Origin: a virus
IMG/VR virus record: IMGVR_UViG_3300018421_000017
Location: 19,130-83,129 of that record
Length of the DNA: 64,000 nucleotides
Strand: one strand, 5' to 3'
Part shown: positions 25,245 through 34,603 of the stretch, one piece after another
Layout: the number at the start of each line of letters is the position of its first letter
Position numbering within the stretch: position 1 is the stretch's first letter
The notes under the pieces: generated by a model
What the model was told of the DNA's origin: nothing
What the model saw: only the letters and a program-made list of their open reading frames with translations
Database searches by the model: none
Translations under genes and position numbers: made by a program

Positions 25245-26234
25245 ATGTCAAGAAGATACGAAGCTTTTAGAAAGAAGATTGGGTCTTTATTATTCGAGGA
25301 CTCTTACGTTACACACGGTACCATAGACAATATGCGTGCCGGTCATATCGACGACCAGCCTGACTCTGATCCGCTGTCAATTAACGATTTACCAGTAGAT
25401 CCAGCACCTCAAGCAGCAGTACAGCTCTCTCAGGATGTACCTCCGATAGATGATCCTGAATATACACCTGTTAATAAAGTCGAGCTAGCAGCAGCTTTGT
25501 CTGCGTTGGCTAAAGAATTACCGGATGAGAAGGAAATGATTGGAAATACATACGAGAAGTTTAGAAAGTTTGTAGACGATAACCAAGATGTTGGGATTAA
25601 AATTGTTGACAATGGCGGTTCTTTATCACCAGAAGAAGTTAATGAAGCAAGGGTCCTCATAAGAAACTATTTGCTTACAGAAGCTCTTAGTGATACAGAC
25701 CTTTACGGTAATAAATATGACGAAGATCCGTTGGGAGATCTGGACGGCCCGTCCGAAGAAGAGCTCAAGGCAATTGAGAATCCAGCGAAGGATCAAGACA
25801 CATTAGCGGATATTGCAAAAGAAATGGGCGTTAGTACTTCTGGAGTTAAGAGACTCGAGGCAGAAGCGATTAAGAAGATGAGACTGTTTGCCGTTCATTT
25901 CCCGCAAGATGAGCAAGCAATAAAAGAAATGGCTATGGAATATTTCGCAAAAGGGCTACATGAGCTAGACTTGATTGATGCTGAAGATGCCGCCGACCTT
26001 ATGACAAGTCCAGATGCTTTTCTTCTTCCATCCTTTAGGCAGTTCATGTGGGATTCATTTCTGAATAACGTCTATAAAAAAATGCTTAGAGATGCTGAAG
26101 CGCAGGGTATATCTGAAGATAACTTAAGTGACCTGCAGCCCGGGCTGCTAGACAGAGCCAGAGATTACTTCACAAGATTAGCAGATTCTAAAAAGATGAA
26201 GGTACTAGTATCTTCTTTGGCTGTCGCAGAGTAA
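25245..26234 (+). CDS. Tagged virion protein containing a sigma-region-4-like HTH
   Basis: 329 residues from the ATG at 25245 (GAGGTG at good distance; an ATG five codons upstream lacks this). N-terminus YEAFRKKIGSLLFED matches the packaging-type tag. At about 190-218 the sequence DTLADIAKEMGVSTSGVKRL followed by EAEAIKKMR closely matches the recognition helix region (4.2) of sigma70 factors. No sigma region 2 is present. It may be a virion-delivered transcription regulator or simply reuse the fold. Confidence 0.65.
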   Translation: MSRRYEAFRKKIGSLLFEDSYVTHGTIDNMRAGHIDDQPDSDPLSINDLPVDPAPQAAVQLSQDVPPIDDPEYTPVNKVELAAALSALAKELPDEKEMIGNTYEKFRKFVDDNQDVGIKIVDNGGSLSPEEVNEARVLIRNYLLTEALSDTDLYGNKYDEDPLGDLDGPSEEELKAIENPAKDQDTLADIAKEMGVSTSGVKRLEAEAIKKMRLFAVHFPQDEQAIKEMAMEYFAKGLHELDLIDAEDAADLMTSPDAFLLPSFRQFMWDSFLNNVYKKMLRDAEAQGISEDNLSDLQPGLLDRARDYFTRLADSKKMKVLVSSLAVAE

Positions 26235-26236
26235 CG

Positions 26237-26626
26237 ATGAAAATTAGCATGCTGATGAAGGAGTATATGGAGGAAACTAGCAGACGCTCTACAGCGTACA
26301 ATAGAAGTTTGCTTCCTGAATCCTTTAGTACACTTCACACCATGCCTGTTGAGGTTGTGGAAAACCACTGGAAAGTTTTAGAGGCACCAGAACGCTTAGC
26401 AAGAAAATATGAATTTAATACGCAAGAGCAAAGAGCGTTGTTTCTAAATGAGCTTCTCCATGAAGAGTCAGCACATGGTCATTTTGCTAAAATAACAATC
26501 GAAGGTCTTGAGTTGCTTGTCGAGGTTTGGACTCATGACCTAGAGCGTGTGACGGAACTGGACCAAGAATATGCAGAGGCTTGCGATTCTCTCTATAACG
26601 ATGTAATGCTAATGAGGAGATTCTGA
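26237..26626 (+). CDS. Pterin-4a-carbinolamine-dehydratase-like protein
   Basis: 129 residues. The C-terminal 90 follow the PCD order: VVENHWKVLEAPERLARKYE, FNTQEQRALFLNELLHEES, AHGHFAKITIEGLELLVEVW, THDLERVTELDQEYAEA. The T-H-D and E-L-D blocks match, but the usual H-H-P active-site box is AHGHF, so dehydratase activity is doubtful. It is in a virion operon, so the fold may serve as a dimerisation module. Confidence 0.6.
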   Translation: MKISMLMKEYMEETSRRSTAYNRSLLPESFSTLHTMPVEVVENHWKVLEAPERLARKYEFNTQEQRALFLNELLHEESAHGHFAKITIEGLELLVEVWTHDLERVTELDQEYAEACDSLYNDVMLMRRF

Positions 26627-27096
26627 TGAGTGAGCATACCGGTAATCCAGAGATTCGCGTAATTAATGAAGAGTATGAGCGAGTCCTGTCAAATCCAGAC
26701 AATATTATCGTGTCAGAAGAGCTCCAGCAGCTCATAGATTTGCCAATGGAACCGTCTGAAGAAGTCTATCCTTATGATGAAGAAGCTCCCTTAGATACAG
26801 CTGCAGTAACTATACTTAATTCTGAAGGTATGCCCATGTCAGTTCGTGGTGCATTGGCAGAGCTTAGTTACTCTGGAGAAGCATACACTATCACAATACA
26901 GGCCGAAAAGGTCAGACAGGGCTTTCTAGAGGCTTTAGACACCAACGTTCGGAACTCACAAGACATCCAGCTAATTGTTGATGGCGTATACGAGTCTGAC
27001 ATGACGGCTAGAATCTATAAGTGGGCTGTTAAATCAGTTGCACCACATGTACAAGAGTTTACATTACACTTTAGGAGCAAAGATGGCATCTTTTGA
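26626..27096 (+). CDS. Phage protein, unknown
   Basis: 156 residues, 1-nt stop/start overlap with the previous gene. An acidic N-terminal half is followed by a compact alpha/beta C-terminal half (YTITIQAEKVRQGFLEALD, IQLIVDGVYESDMTARI, HVQEFTLHFRSKD). No family recognised; probably a virion or assembly protein from its position. Confidence 0.68.
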   Translation: MSEHTGNPEIRVINEEYERVLSNPDNIIVSEELQQLIDLPMEPSEEVYPYDEEAPLDTAAVTILNSEGMPMSVRGALAELSYSGEAYTITIQAEKVRQGFLEALDTNVRNSQDIQLIVDGVYESDMTARIYKWAVKSVAPHVQEFTLHFRSKDGIF

Positions 27097-27259
27097 TAAA
27101 TTTATTGCTGACCTTGATCGACGTCAAGAGGAAAAGCGCAAGAGGTTAGAGCAGCTCCGTCAGGCGCAAGAAGAACTATCTGTAAGAGATAGAGTTAAGC
27201 TATACGCTGAGAAATGGCAGAATAGTATTAGATACTCTTCAAGCAAGGAGAGCAAGTAA
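27083..27259 (+). CDS. Very small basic helical protein
   Basis: 58 residues from the ATG at 27083, with AGGAG upstream; overlaps the previous gene by 14 nt and touches the next by 1 nt. A single charged amphipathic helix (DLDRRQEEKRKRLEQLRQAQ). Unknown. Confidence 0.62.
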   Translation: MASFDKFIADLDRRQEEKRKRLEQLRQAQEELSVRDRVKLYAEKWQNSIRYSSSKESK

Positions 27260-28122
27260 TGGACATCAACTTGTTATCAGAAAAGATAGCTGCCCTCCTT
27301 TTAGAGGAAGAGTTTTCTGACGAAAGAGCGAAGCAGGATGATATTACTTCTGCAATCAAGGCCCACAATTTAGAGGCGCCGACTAAGAAGGACGATGAGA
27401 AAGCCCAAACCATAACAGACGAAGCTGAAGAAGACAAAGACTCTGAAGATGAGCAAGACGAAGAAGAGATCGATCCAAAGCCGACCCCAGAACCTGAAGA
27501 GGATGACGAGAATGAGTCGTTCGAAGCCGAAGTTAAGGCACCCCCTAAAGATCCTACGGTAGATGACATAGCTGATCAGATCAACAATCTCCGCGCCGGC
27601 AAAAGCTTAAAAGATGAAGGTGTGCTGAGTCAATTAAACGATTATTTCGAGAAGCTTGGACAAGCAGAAGAGAGGTCACTTTATGTATTCCTCAGCTCTC
27701 TGGCTGCGATCCTCACCGGGGGTGCGACTGGCGAAGAAGCACCGCGTCCTGAGACGATGGGTGTCAACATTGACATGAAGCCGAAGAAGGTAAAACAACC
27801 AACTGCTTCTGCGGTTCCCCAAGTCGACATGACTGGAGCTCAAGCTCCGATAACGGTCGGCGAAGTTTCTGACACAACTGCTTATAAACTCATGGTTCTT
27901 GAGGGCCACGGTCCAGGTGATCGCCATAGATGTGTAGATGGCAGACTTGTCAAATTTGGTAGCAGAGACTGCATCAGGGATGTAAAGAAGAGGATAAATG
28001 ATACCATGTCTTTACGAGATGGGTGTGGCACTGGCACCGCCGACAGAGCTAGCTTAAATGGCGTTCTGAAATTTTTAAGACAGAAGCTTCGTGCTGCCAA
28101 CAAAATCTATGCAGACAGATAG
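27259..28122 (+). CDS. Tagged acidic virion protein
   Basis: 287 residues. N-terminus MDINLLSEKIAALLLEEE contains the [LI]-x-E type tag; then a strongly acidic Pro/Glu linker (about 50-95). The conserved C-terminal part has YKLMVLEGHGPGDRHRCVDG and RDGCGTGTADRASLNGVLKF. Probably head-internal or connected to the head core. No enzyme motif recognised. Confidence 0.68.
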   Translation: MDINLLSEKIAALLLEEEFSDERAKQDDITSAIKAHNLEAPTKKDDEKAQTITDEAEEDKDSEDEQDEEEIDPKPTPEPEEDDENESFEAEVKAPPKDPTVDDIADQINNLRAGKSLKDEGVLSQLNDYFEKLGQAEERSLYVFLSSLAAILTGGATGEEAPRPETMGVNIDMKPKKVKQPTASAVPQVDMTGAQAPITVGEVSDTTAYKLMVLEGHGPGDRHRCVDGRLVKFGSRDCIRDVKKRINDTMSLRDGCGTGTADRASLNGVLKFLRQKLRAANKIYADR

Positions 28123-28134
28123 TAGGAGCGCTTT

Positions 28135-28926
28135 GTGCTTAGAGAAGCCAGGACCAGACTACATACATTATCTTACACTGAATTTGAGCGTGTCGCCACT
28201 GAGCTTTGCTGTTCTTCTTTAGAGGTTTTCCCGATATTCGAATGTGTCAAAGTATTTGCTCGCTTGAATAGCGTCGGTGATGTAACGTATGCTAGACACC
28301 CTGAAGACGTAAATAGAGATGACATATCTTTATTTGAAGTGTCATCCAGGATAAAAGACTCTGCTCGAGCGGCAGCTGTAGAGCTGGCACTAACAGAGCT
28401 CGAGAGTGCCTTAAAACTAGAGTGGCCCTTCTCGGCTGGTTCTTCGACGTGGTTACAACTAGAAATACTGCACCCATCGATACAATCTCGTGCCGTCCAA
28501 AATAGTCCATCCATCGTGATCAGGAAAGCATGCCGACTTCGCACACGAGGAGGAAGGGTTATTTGCGAATCTTCTCCTGTCGTAGAGAGAATATTTGAAA
28601 GATTCAAGCCTCAGTGTCCACAATCACTCTCTACATTTAGCTTATTATGTGCACCAAGTATAACTTTGAAGAATATCGCGGGTCATGGAGTTCTATCAGA
28701 AAGTGTAAAGTTGGCGTCTGAAGGTCTTTTAATGGAAGCGAGTTCGTATCTTACCAAAGCTTTGATTTACGAAAATAAAATGACAGAGTCTACACCCGGT
28801 TTCTTTTTCGAGTTCGGTGGAGAGCAAATCAGGGTAGTCAGCGATAAATACTTCAACAAGGAAGTAGGAAACTCTAGTAAGATGAACAGTACACTTCCAA
28901 TACCGATAGCCGGGTGGGTAAAATGA
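28135..28926 (+). CDS. Phage protein, possible nucleotidyltransferase-like
   Basis: 263 residues, GTG start preceded by TAGGAG. Middle part STWLQLEILHPSIQSR and the C-terminal GFFFEFGGEQIRVVSDKYFN recall a family of marine-phage proteins with a ligase/nucleotidyltransferase-like C-terminal motif, but I see no complete catalytic set. Treat as unknown with a weak hint. Confidence 0.55.
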   Translation: MLREARTRLHTLSYTEFERVATELCCSSLEVFPIFECVKVFARLNSVGDVTYARHPEDVNRDDISLFEVSSRIKDSARAAAVELALTELESALKLEWPFSAGSSTWLQLEILHPSIQSRAVQNSPSIVIRKACRLRTRGGRVICESSPVVERIFERFKPQCPQSLSTFSLLCAPSITLKNIAGHGVLSESVKLASEGLLMEASSYLTKALIYENKMTESTPGFFFEFGGEQIRVVSDKYFNKEVGNSSKMNSTLPIPIAGWVK

Positions 28927-29153
28927 AAAACTGGGAAATCATAGAAGAAGCTATTGAGCTTGGGTCCCGATGTGAAGTCGAGACTTGGCTCGAATTAAAA
29001 AAGATGTTGCTGCTCACTCTGCCGGCTATGGAGAGAACAAAATTTTCCACTAGAGACCCGGACACTAAAATGCAATCCTTAAACCAGCTAGAAAAAGAAA
29101 TAATTGATAATTATAGAAGGAAGACAGGCATCGACTTGGAGGTACCCAGGTGA
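28923..29153 (+). CDS. Small helical protein, unknown
   Basis: 76 residues from the ATG at 28923 (ATGA overlap). Helical and mixed charge (NWEIIEEAIELGSRCEVETW). No motif recognised. It links the 28135 gene and the tagged protein at 29150 in one translationally coupled run. Confidence 0.62.
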   Translation: MKNWEIIEEAIELGSRCEVETWLELKKMLLLTLPAMERTKFSTRDPDTKMQSLNQLEKEIIDNYRRKTGIDLEVPR

Positions 29154-30358
29154 GTAATCAAAATGAGACATTTATAAGGGAGCAAGTTCGTAAGATTCTC
29201 CTGGAGTTTGACGGTGATGCGGCTTGGGCCGTCGACAGATTCGGCGCAGGCCCTCGGTTGAATGTGATGAAGGCGTTGATTATGCCCTTTGTCGACGTTT
29301 TCAAGGTCGCATTTGTAGCAGCAAAAGACATCACATCAGCCGCCCTTGACATCACTCACTATGCGCTAACGTTTGATGGCGAAAAGCAGAAAAACATCAA
29401 GGAACGCTTTCGACAGAGAAGAGAAAAATACAAGGGTCAAATGAAGAACGCCATGAAGAACACAGATGCAGCCCTAAACAGCCCTGATGCTAAGATGTTT
29501 ACGTTCTTAGCAGCACCACAGCTTGTTCTTGCAAAAGCCGCCGGCGGCCTTGCGTGGAGTGCTTCAGAGCCAGTTAGAGACAAGGTCGAAGATTTCTTTG
29601 GTGGTTCTTTAGGTATAGGCGACCGCGCGATATCTGCGTCGACTGATGCTGATAAATCACCCGGCTTAATGGCAGACCTTAAGAGAGCGTTCTTTGGAGA
29701 GGGACTTGACGAGATTGATGAGATAGAGCTGATCTTGATAGAGCAGGAAAAGCAGAAAGACTTTAAGCCACCGACAGAAGATGAGTTAGCAGAAATGGCT
29801 GCTGAATATATCAAGGAGTCCGGGTTCGATAAACAGATAGATGAGGCGTGGGACTCTATCATAGAAGATAAGCAGAAAGAGATTGACGAAGTCTTAGAGT
29901 CTCAACGTGCAAAAATAGAAGGCTTAACAGCTTTATCAATGGCCGAAACCCTAGAAGAAGCAGAAACAGCCGTAGGAAATTTAAAATCTCTAGACATAGA
30001 TTTGTCAGAGCCCTTCACAAAAGTTAAAGAAGCGCTAAAGCAAGAAGCTGAAAAACTCAAGGCAGGGGGTCCAGAAACTGAAAAAATCATTGCCGCTCTA
30101 CGAAAGTCACCCGAGGGTAAGGGGCTTGCCAAAGATGCTCCGCCCGAAGAGTTCCTTCCGATAATTGAAGCTAGTCTACTGGGCAGCACATTCAGCTCAG
30201 TGGTCGAGGATGCCAAGAACGAAGGTGCTGGTGAACTACTAGGCTTCGTCGCGGAAATGTCACCAGACGATCTAAAAAAGTTATCCTCTATGAGCCCTCG
30301 TGGAAAAGAGTACGCCGATATGATTTTCAAGTTTAGAGATGATCTCTTAAGCGTCTGA
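29150..30358 (+). CDS. Tagged large helical virion protein
   Basis: 402 residues, GTG start with GGAGG upstream. Tag FIREQVRKILLE (about 8-19) followed by DGDAAWAVDRFG. Helical body with Ala-rich hydrophobic stretches (FVDVFKVAFVAAKDITSAAL, MFTFLAAPQLVLAKAAGG) and a charged second half. Resembles other large internal head proteins of this phage in composition. Function unknown. Confidence 0.7.
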   Translation: MSNQNETFIREQVRKILLEFDGDAAWAVDRFGAGPRLNVMKALIMPFVDVFKVAFVAAKDITSAALDITHYALTFDGEKQKNIKERFRQRREKYKGQMKNAMKNTDAALNSPDAKMFTFLAAPQLVLAKAAGGLAWSASEPVRDKVEDFFGGSLGIGDRAISASTDADKSPGLMADLKRAFFGEGLDEIDEIELILIEQEKQKDFKPPTEDELAEMAAEYIKESGFDKQIDEAWDSIIEDKQKEIDEVLESQRAKIEGLTALSMAETLEEAETAVGNLKSLDIDLSEPFTKVKEALKQEAEKLKAGGPETEKIIAALRKSPEGKGLAKDAPPEEFLPIIEASLLGSTFSSVVEDAKNEGAGELLGFVAEMSPDDLKKLSSMSPRGKEYADMIFKFRDDLLSV

Positions 30359-30414
30359 TTTCTTTTATATCTGCAAGTTAGTCGATATAATGTCTTCAAT
30401 CACGGGAGCTAACT

Positions 30415-30771
30415 ATGCAAAACAATAATCAAAGAAACTGGATACCTGAAATCTATTATGAAGAGACAGATGAGGGTATCACATCTCATATTCCTTTTAT
30501 ATCAGTGCCAGCTAATGAGCAAATGCCGAATGTTCTATTCATGTTTGAGTCTAGGGAGACTGGGGAAGAAGAAGTGGGTCCTGATGGCGAACCAATGCCG
30601 ATTGTAGATCTAGACCTTCACCAGTATGCAAATATGAATATTTTACGTGATAATTTGCCAGCAAGTGTTTATGATACTGTAAGGCAAGCTCTTGGCCTTG
30701 AGCCTCTCGCGGAGGCCACAGAGAAAGGAAAAAAGATAACAGAGAGTGTGAGAGATAAGCTCTCTACCTAA
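30415..30771 (+). CDS. Conserved-looking phage protein, unknown
   Basis: 118 residues. Blocks WIPEIYYEE, GITSHIPFISVPANEQMP, LFMFESRETGEEE and VDLDLHQYANMNIL look like a compact beta-rich protein that I associate with large marine phages, but no function is known to me. A TATAAT at 30386-30391 upstream could be its promoter, though no clear -35 fits. Confidence 0.68.
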   Translation: MQNNNQRNWIPEIYYEETDEGITSHIPFISVPANEQMPNVLFMFESRETGEEEVGPDGEPMPIVDLDLHQYANMNILRDNLPASVYDTVRQALGLEPLAEATEKGKKITESVRDKLST

Positions 30772-30782
30772 TCTGACATTCG

Positions 30783-30810
30783 TGTAAATTGCTGTTAACT
30801 AGTGTATAAT
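30783..30810 (+). promoter_or_regulatory. Promoter TGTAAA-N16-TATAAT
   Basis: Perfect match to the phage consensus: -35 at 30783-30788, -10 at 30805-30810, 16-bp spacer. Drives the nuclease gene and probably the exonuclease/GroEL run. Confidence 0.8.
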
Positions 30811-30845
30811 AATCCTGTAAGTCATTCAACAGGAGGTGCTAGTTT

Positions 30846-31511
30846 ATGCGACAATACTTGAACCGCGAGAGATCGGTAGAAGCTATAAAAAATATCAAAT
30901 CTTTTTTCTCAGATCTTGACGGCGTGTACAGCAAGTATGGAATCGATATCAGTCGAGATGTTGGTCGAAAGAATATTTTGATTTCCGCCGCTCAGGAACA
31001 CTTCTTTGCGCAAGCCATCGCGAGCCTTGTTGGTGAGTGCTCAAATGACGGCCGCACTGGAATGGCTGATATTGTTATCGACAGTTTAGACGACAGAGAA
31101 GTTGAGTGTAAGGTCGTATGTCAAGGAAAGAAGGGATCTTGGTCTCTTCAAGCCGACAAAGCCTCTCTGGAAAGAAAGGGAAGCTGCGATTTTTTATATC
31201 TTCTTTTTGACAGAGATCACGAAAACGTAGCAGTGTTTTTATTCTCTGATCTTGTAGCAGATGATTTTTACGATCCAGCACCAGGATCGAGGGGCAAAGC
31301 TCGACTTAAGAAATCCTCAGCGTTTAAGAAATGCTTGCCTATCGTAGGTGACTTCCAGAATCTCCGTGAAGAGTACGTAAGAAAGTATACCGCTAGCGTC
31401 TCCGCCGCCGAAACACCGGCTCAAAAAACTAAAGCTGAACAAAAGCTGGAAATGTGGTACAATAAAGAAGATTCATATCGTATCAAACTGGAGAGTGTCA
31501 ATGAGTTATAA
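30846..31511 (+). CDS. PD-(D/E)XK-type endonuclease-like protein
   Basis: 221 residues, AGGAGG upstream. The restriction-endonuclease core is readable: Asp75 in MADIVIDSL, then E87-x-K89 in REVECKVV, with a following WSLQADKASL helix and DFLYLLFDRDHENVAVFLF strand. First gene after a strong early promoter, so it could attack host DNA, process phage DNA or counter defence. No HTH or specificity domain is evident. Confidence 0.68.
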   Translation: MRQYLNRERSVEAIKNIKSFFSDLDGVYSKYGIDISRDVGRKNILISAAQEHFFAQAIASLVGECSNDGRTGMADIVIDSLDDREVECKVVCQGKKGSWSLQADKASLERKGSCDFLYLLFDRDHENVAVFLFSDLVADDFYDPAPGSRGKARLKKSSAFKKCLPIVGDFQNLREEYVRKYTASVSAAETPAQKTKAEQKLEMWYNKEDSYRIKLESVNEL

Positions 31512-31998
31512 AGACTTTCCTGTAGGGAGCGTTGTCTATTTTCTACACAAAGAAAGAGTTGTACCCGCACAGGTTTACGAAAAGATAGTCAGAACATCGA
31601 TGGACGGATCAAAATCTACGTATCTTGTGAAGGTTAGGTCGAAGTCTAAGGCCCCAGCTCAAGATGGGTTTACTGTATTTGAACTTGATCCATCGAACAT
31701 ATCTGTGTTTCAAACCCCAGACGAGATCAAGCAGTTTATGGTCGAAAGAGCGACCGAAGCAGTTTCTAGTTTAGTGGATCTTGCTGTACAGGCATCCTCA
31801 ATCTTTGAAAATGTTGTTTCACCTGCCACTGCTGATGCGAGCTTACCTACCGAGCCTGACTCCGTTAAAGAAGACCACGAATCCTGGCACGTTCCCGCCG
31901 CCGAGCGACCCCTAAAGGGTGCTTCTTCAAAGCCCAATGCCAACGAATACGCAGAAGTAGACTTAGGAAACGGGCAAAAAGCAAGAATTAAAATGTGA
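31501..31998 (+). CDS. Phage protein with SH3-like N-terminus and ESWHxPAA motif
   Basis: 165 residues from the ATG at 31501. The N-terminal 60 form an SH3-like beta pattern (FPVGSVVYFLHKERVVPAQV). The C-terminal tail contains ESWHVPAAERPLKG, which is shared with the protein at 36308 (ESWHTPAALRPLRK). No known family; the shared tail suggests a common binding partner. Confidence 0.65.
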   Translation: MSYKDFPVGSVVYFLHKERVVPAQVYEKIVRTSMDGSKSTYLVKVRSKSKAPAQDGFTVFELDPSNISVFQTPDEIKQFMVERATEAVSSLVDLAVQASSIFENVVSPATADASLPTEPDSVKEDHESWHVPAAERPLKGASSKPNANEYAEVDLGNGQKARIKM

Positions 31999-32004
31999 GG
32001 AAAT

Positions 32005-32844
32005 ATGAGACATCTAATTCTAGATGCTAACAACTTGCTGTTTCGCGCGCGCCATGCGTGCTATCAGCGAAATTATGACCACGTGATTATTCACACATTC
32101 TTTCGGAGCATCAAGCCGATCGTAGAAAGGTTTGATCCAGACTGTGTGTATTTTGTTCTCGATGGTTATCCGAAGAAGAGAATGGAGCTAGCATCTGACT
32201 ACAAGGGAACTAGAGAGTATCACGATAAAGACAACTTTCGTGTCCAGCGCAAGAAGTCTGTCGCAATGATTAAAGAAAGTGTCCCCTTTCTTGTCATGCG
32301 TCATCCAGAGATGGAGGCAGATGATGTTATCGCTGATCTAGTTTTAAGAAAGCTGCCTGCTCAGGATGAGAAGATTATTTGCTCCAGTGATACTGACTTT
32401 ATCCAGCTTTGTCAAGTCCAGGGCAATGAGGTTAAGCTTTACAATCCTGTAAAGAAAGATTTCCGCGAACCACCTGAGTACCCCTACGCTGAATGGAAGG
32501 CTCTACGGGGTGACGCCGCAGATAACATTCCTGGTCTTCGTGGAATCGGCAACAAAAGGGCGACCACTCTTCTTACTGAGGCAGATGCGCTCGCAGATTT
32601 CTTTGAGAAGAAGCCTGATATGAAGCCACAGTATCTTCATAATCTAGAAATGATTGAGCTAAGAGCGATGTCTGAAAAAGAGTTCGATGAGGTAGACATG
32701 TGGTTTGCGTCTGATTCACTTCAAACGCTCAGGGAAACCTTTACGTCAATGAACTTGAAAAGTATGATTACAGACAAAGCTTGGAACAATTACACAAAGC
32801 CATTTGGAGGTCTGAAAGATGGACGAGAATGTTTTATCAAATGA
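32005..32844 (+). CDS. 5'-3' exonuclease / flap endonuclease (FEN, T4 RNase H-like)
   Basis: 279 residues. FEN motif order: LILDANNLLFRARH (first metal Asp), YFVLDGYPKKRMELASDYKG (arch), MEADDVIADLV, ICSSDTDFIQLC, and the H3TH block LRGDAADNIPGLRGIGNKRA. It removes RNA primers and flaps at the fork; it complements the DnaE polymerase, which lacks a 5' nuclease. Confidence 0.92.
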   Translation: MRHLILDANNLLFRARHACYQRNYDHVIIHTFFRSIKPIVERFDPDCVYFVLDGYPKKRMELASDYKGTREYHDKDNFRVQRKKSVAMIKESVPFLVMRHPEMEADDVIADLVLRKLPAQDEKIICSSDTDFIQLCQVQGNEVKLYNPVKKDFREPPEYPYAEWKALRGDAADNIPGLRGIGNKRATTLLTEADALADFFEKKPDMKPQYLHNLEMIELRAMSEKEFDEVDMWFASDSLQTLRETFTSMNLKSMITDKAWNNYTKPFGGLKDGRECFIK

Positions 32845-33010
32845 AGAAATCCAGCGATTAAGAAGCCTGGGCGTCTTGACAGAGACTGAGATCGCGATGA
32901 GGCAAGGAGATCTTCTTGTTGCTGTTGACGTAGTTTCTAACACCCGCCGCGTCGTTGATTCTTCTAACGTTACAGAGAGTGTGTCTTCTAAAAGGTTACT
33001 AAAGGGATGA
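32819..33010 (+). CDS. Small protein, unknown
   Basis: 63 residues, overlapping the exonuclease by 26 nt and the GroEL start by 4 nt, so translationally coupled to both. Begins with a helical SNEEIQRLRSLGVLTETEI segment and a hydrophobic strand. No family recognised. Confidence 0.65.
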   Translation: MDENVLSNEEIQRLRSLGVLTETEIAMRQGDLLVAVDVVSNTRRVVDSSNVTESVSSKRLLKG

Positions 33011-34584
33011 TAGAACAAACATACAAGGTCGTCAGCTTCGGAGACGATGCCCGTGAACGAGTCCGTGTTGGTGTAGAGACATTAACGGATGCTGTAAAAG
33101 TTACGATGGGACCCAGCGGACACAACGTCTTGATTGAGCAGCCTTCTGCTCCCCCTATATTGACAAAGGACGGTGTCACAGTCGCTAGAGCAGTGAACTT
33201 GCGAGATAAATTTGCGAATCTCGGCGTACAATTAGTTCGTGAAGCAGCACAAAGAACAGCTGAAGAAGCTGGTGATGGAACAACAACTGCGACTGTTTTG
33301 GCTAATGCTCTGTATAGAGAAGGACTGACCGCTCTTGATAATGGGACAGGTCTACGAGAGCTTCGAGAAGGAATGCAGACTGCAACAACTGAGCTGTGCC
33401 AGAGAGTACAAGATGCTGCCACACCGATAACGTCGGATGACGAGCTTCTTAAAGTCGCAAACATATCTGTTAATCATGAGACAGAGCTAGCTCGTTTGAT
33501 TGTGGAAGCGATAAAAGCAGTGGGAGACCACGGCACAGTGACAGTTGACGAAGCAAAGGGGTTTGCGAGCTCTCTAGAGGTTGTGGAAGGATGCGAGCTC
33601 GATAGAGGATATACTTCGCCTTATTTTGTGAACAAGCCGGCTCGCATGGCTTGTGAGCTCCAGAATCCAGCTATTTTGGTAACAGACCAGAAGATATCCG
33701 CTGTTAGTCATATTATGCATTTTATGGAGGAGTCGCATAGGGAGAACCGTCCTTTCGTGATAATTTCTCCTGAAGTTGCTGGTGATGCAATGCAGGCGCT
33801 AATTGCGAATACGACAAAGAACATTCTTAAGTCATGTGTTCTCGCAGCACCAGAATTTGGAAATGCACGTCTAGAATCTCTAAGAGACCTTTGCGTGTTA
33901 TTGGGGTGCGAGCTCCTGACCGGTGATCCTTCAGGCTGGAGAGAAAAGAAGCTGTCCGACTTAGGCAGCTGTAAGAAACTATCGGCGTTTCGGTTTAGAA
34001 CGATATTCGTTGGCGCCCGAGGTTCTAAAGAAGAGTGTGAGAACAGGTCTATGGAGATAAAAGATGCAATGGGGACGTCAGACGATGATCTAAGACAAGT
34101 TCTTTCTCGAAGGCTCCGGCGTCTTAATAGCGGAATCGGGATTCTACGAGTTGGCGGTTCAACGGAAGCGGAAATTGGAGAGAGAAAAGATCGTGTTGAA
34201 GACGCTCTATACGCCACAAAAGCTGCGATGCAAGAAGGTATTGTGGCAGGGGGTGGTTCTCTTCTAGCAAAACTAGCGAAGCAAAGACTAGACAGTAGCG
34301 AGAAAATCAGCGCCGGTGAGAAAGTTGTATACACCGCCGCGTGTGAACCGTTACTCCAGATTGCTTTAAACTGTGGATCGTCTCCTGACGAAATATTAGA
34401 TGAGGTTGGTGAAAAACCCGCTGGGTACGGATATAATGGTATCAGTGGCGAGGTTTGTGATTTGCTTGATGCGGGTGTTATTGATCCTGTTAGGGTTACG
34501 AGACTAGCACTTCAAAATGCTTCAAGCGTTTCTATAAACCTACTCTCAATTGGCTGTACAATGGTAGAAGATCAGTTAGACTAA
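33007..34584 (+). CDS. groL: GroEL-like chaperonin (Hsp60)
   Basis: 525 residues, near full GroEL length. Equatorial MGPSGHNVLIEQ, ATP-site AGDGTTTATVLANAL with Asp90, the hinge and apical domains, RVEDALYATKAAMQEGIVAGGG with Asp399 (the hydrolytic Asp), and a normal C-terminal equatorial part. The C-terminal GGM tail of bacterial GroEL is absent. No GroES gene is seen in the window, so it may use host GroES or none, as known for phage EL chaperonin. Probably folds capsid or other large phage proteins. Confidence 0.95.
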   Translation: MIEQTYKVVSFGDDARERVRVGVETLTDAVKVTMGPSGHNVLIEQPSAPPILTKDGVTVARAVNLRDKFANLGVQLVREAAQRTAEEAGDGTTTATVLANALYREGLTALDNGTGLRELREGMQTATTELCQRVQDAATPITSDDELLKVANISVNHETELARLIVEAIKAVGDHGTVTVDEAKGFASSLEVVEGCELDRGYTSPYFVNKPARMACELQNPAILVTDQKISAVSHIMHFMEESHRENRPFVIISPEVAGDAMQALIANTTKNILKSCVLAAPEFGNARLESLRDLCVLLGCELLTGDPSGWREKKLSDLGSCKKLSAFRFRTIFVGARGSKEECENRSMEIKDAMGTSDDDLRQVLSRRLRRLNSGIGILRVGGSTEAEIGERKDRVEDALYATKAAMQEGIVAGGGSLLAKLAKQRLDSSEKISAGEKVVYTAACEPLLQIALNCGSSPDEILDEVGEKPAGYGYNGISGEVCDLLDAGVIDPVRVTRLALQNASSVSINLLSIGCTMVEDQLD

Positions 34585-34603
34585 AACAGGAGTGAGAAAT
34601 CAT

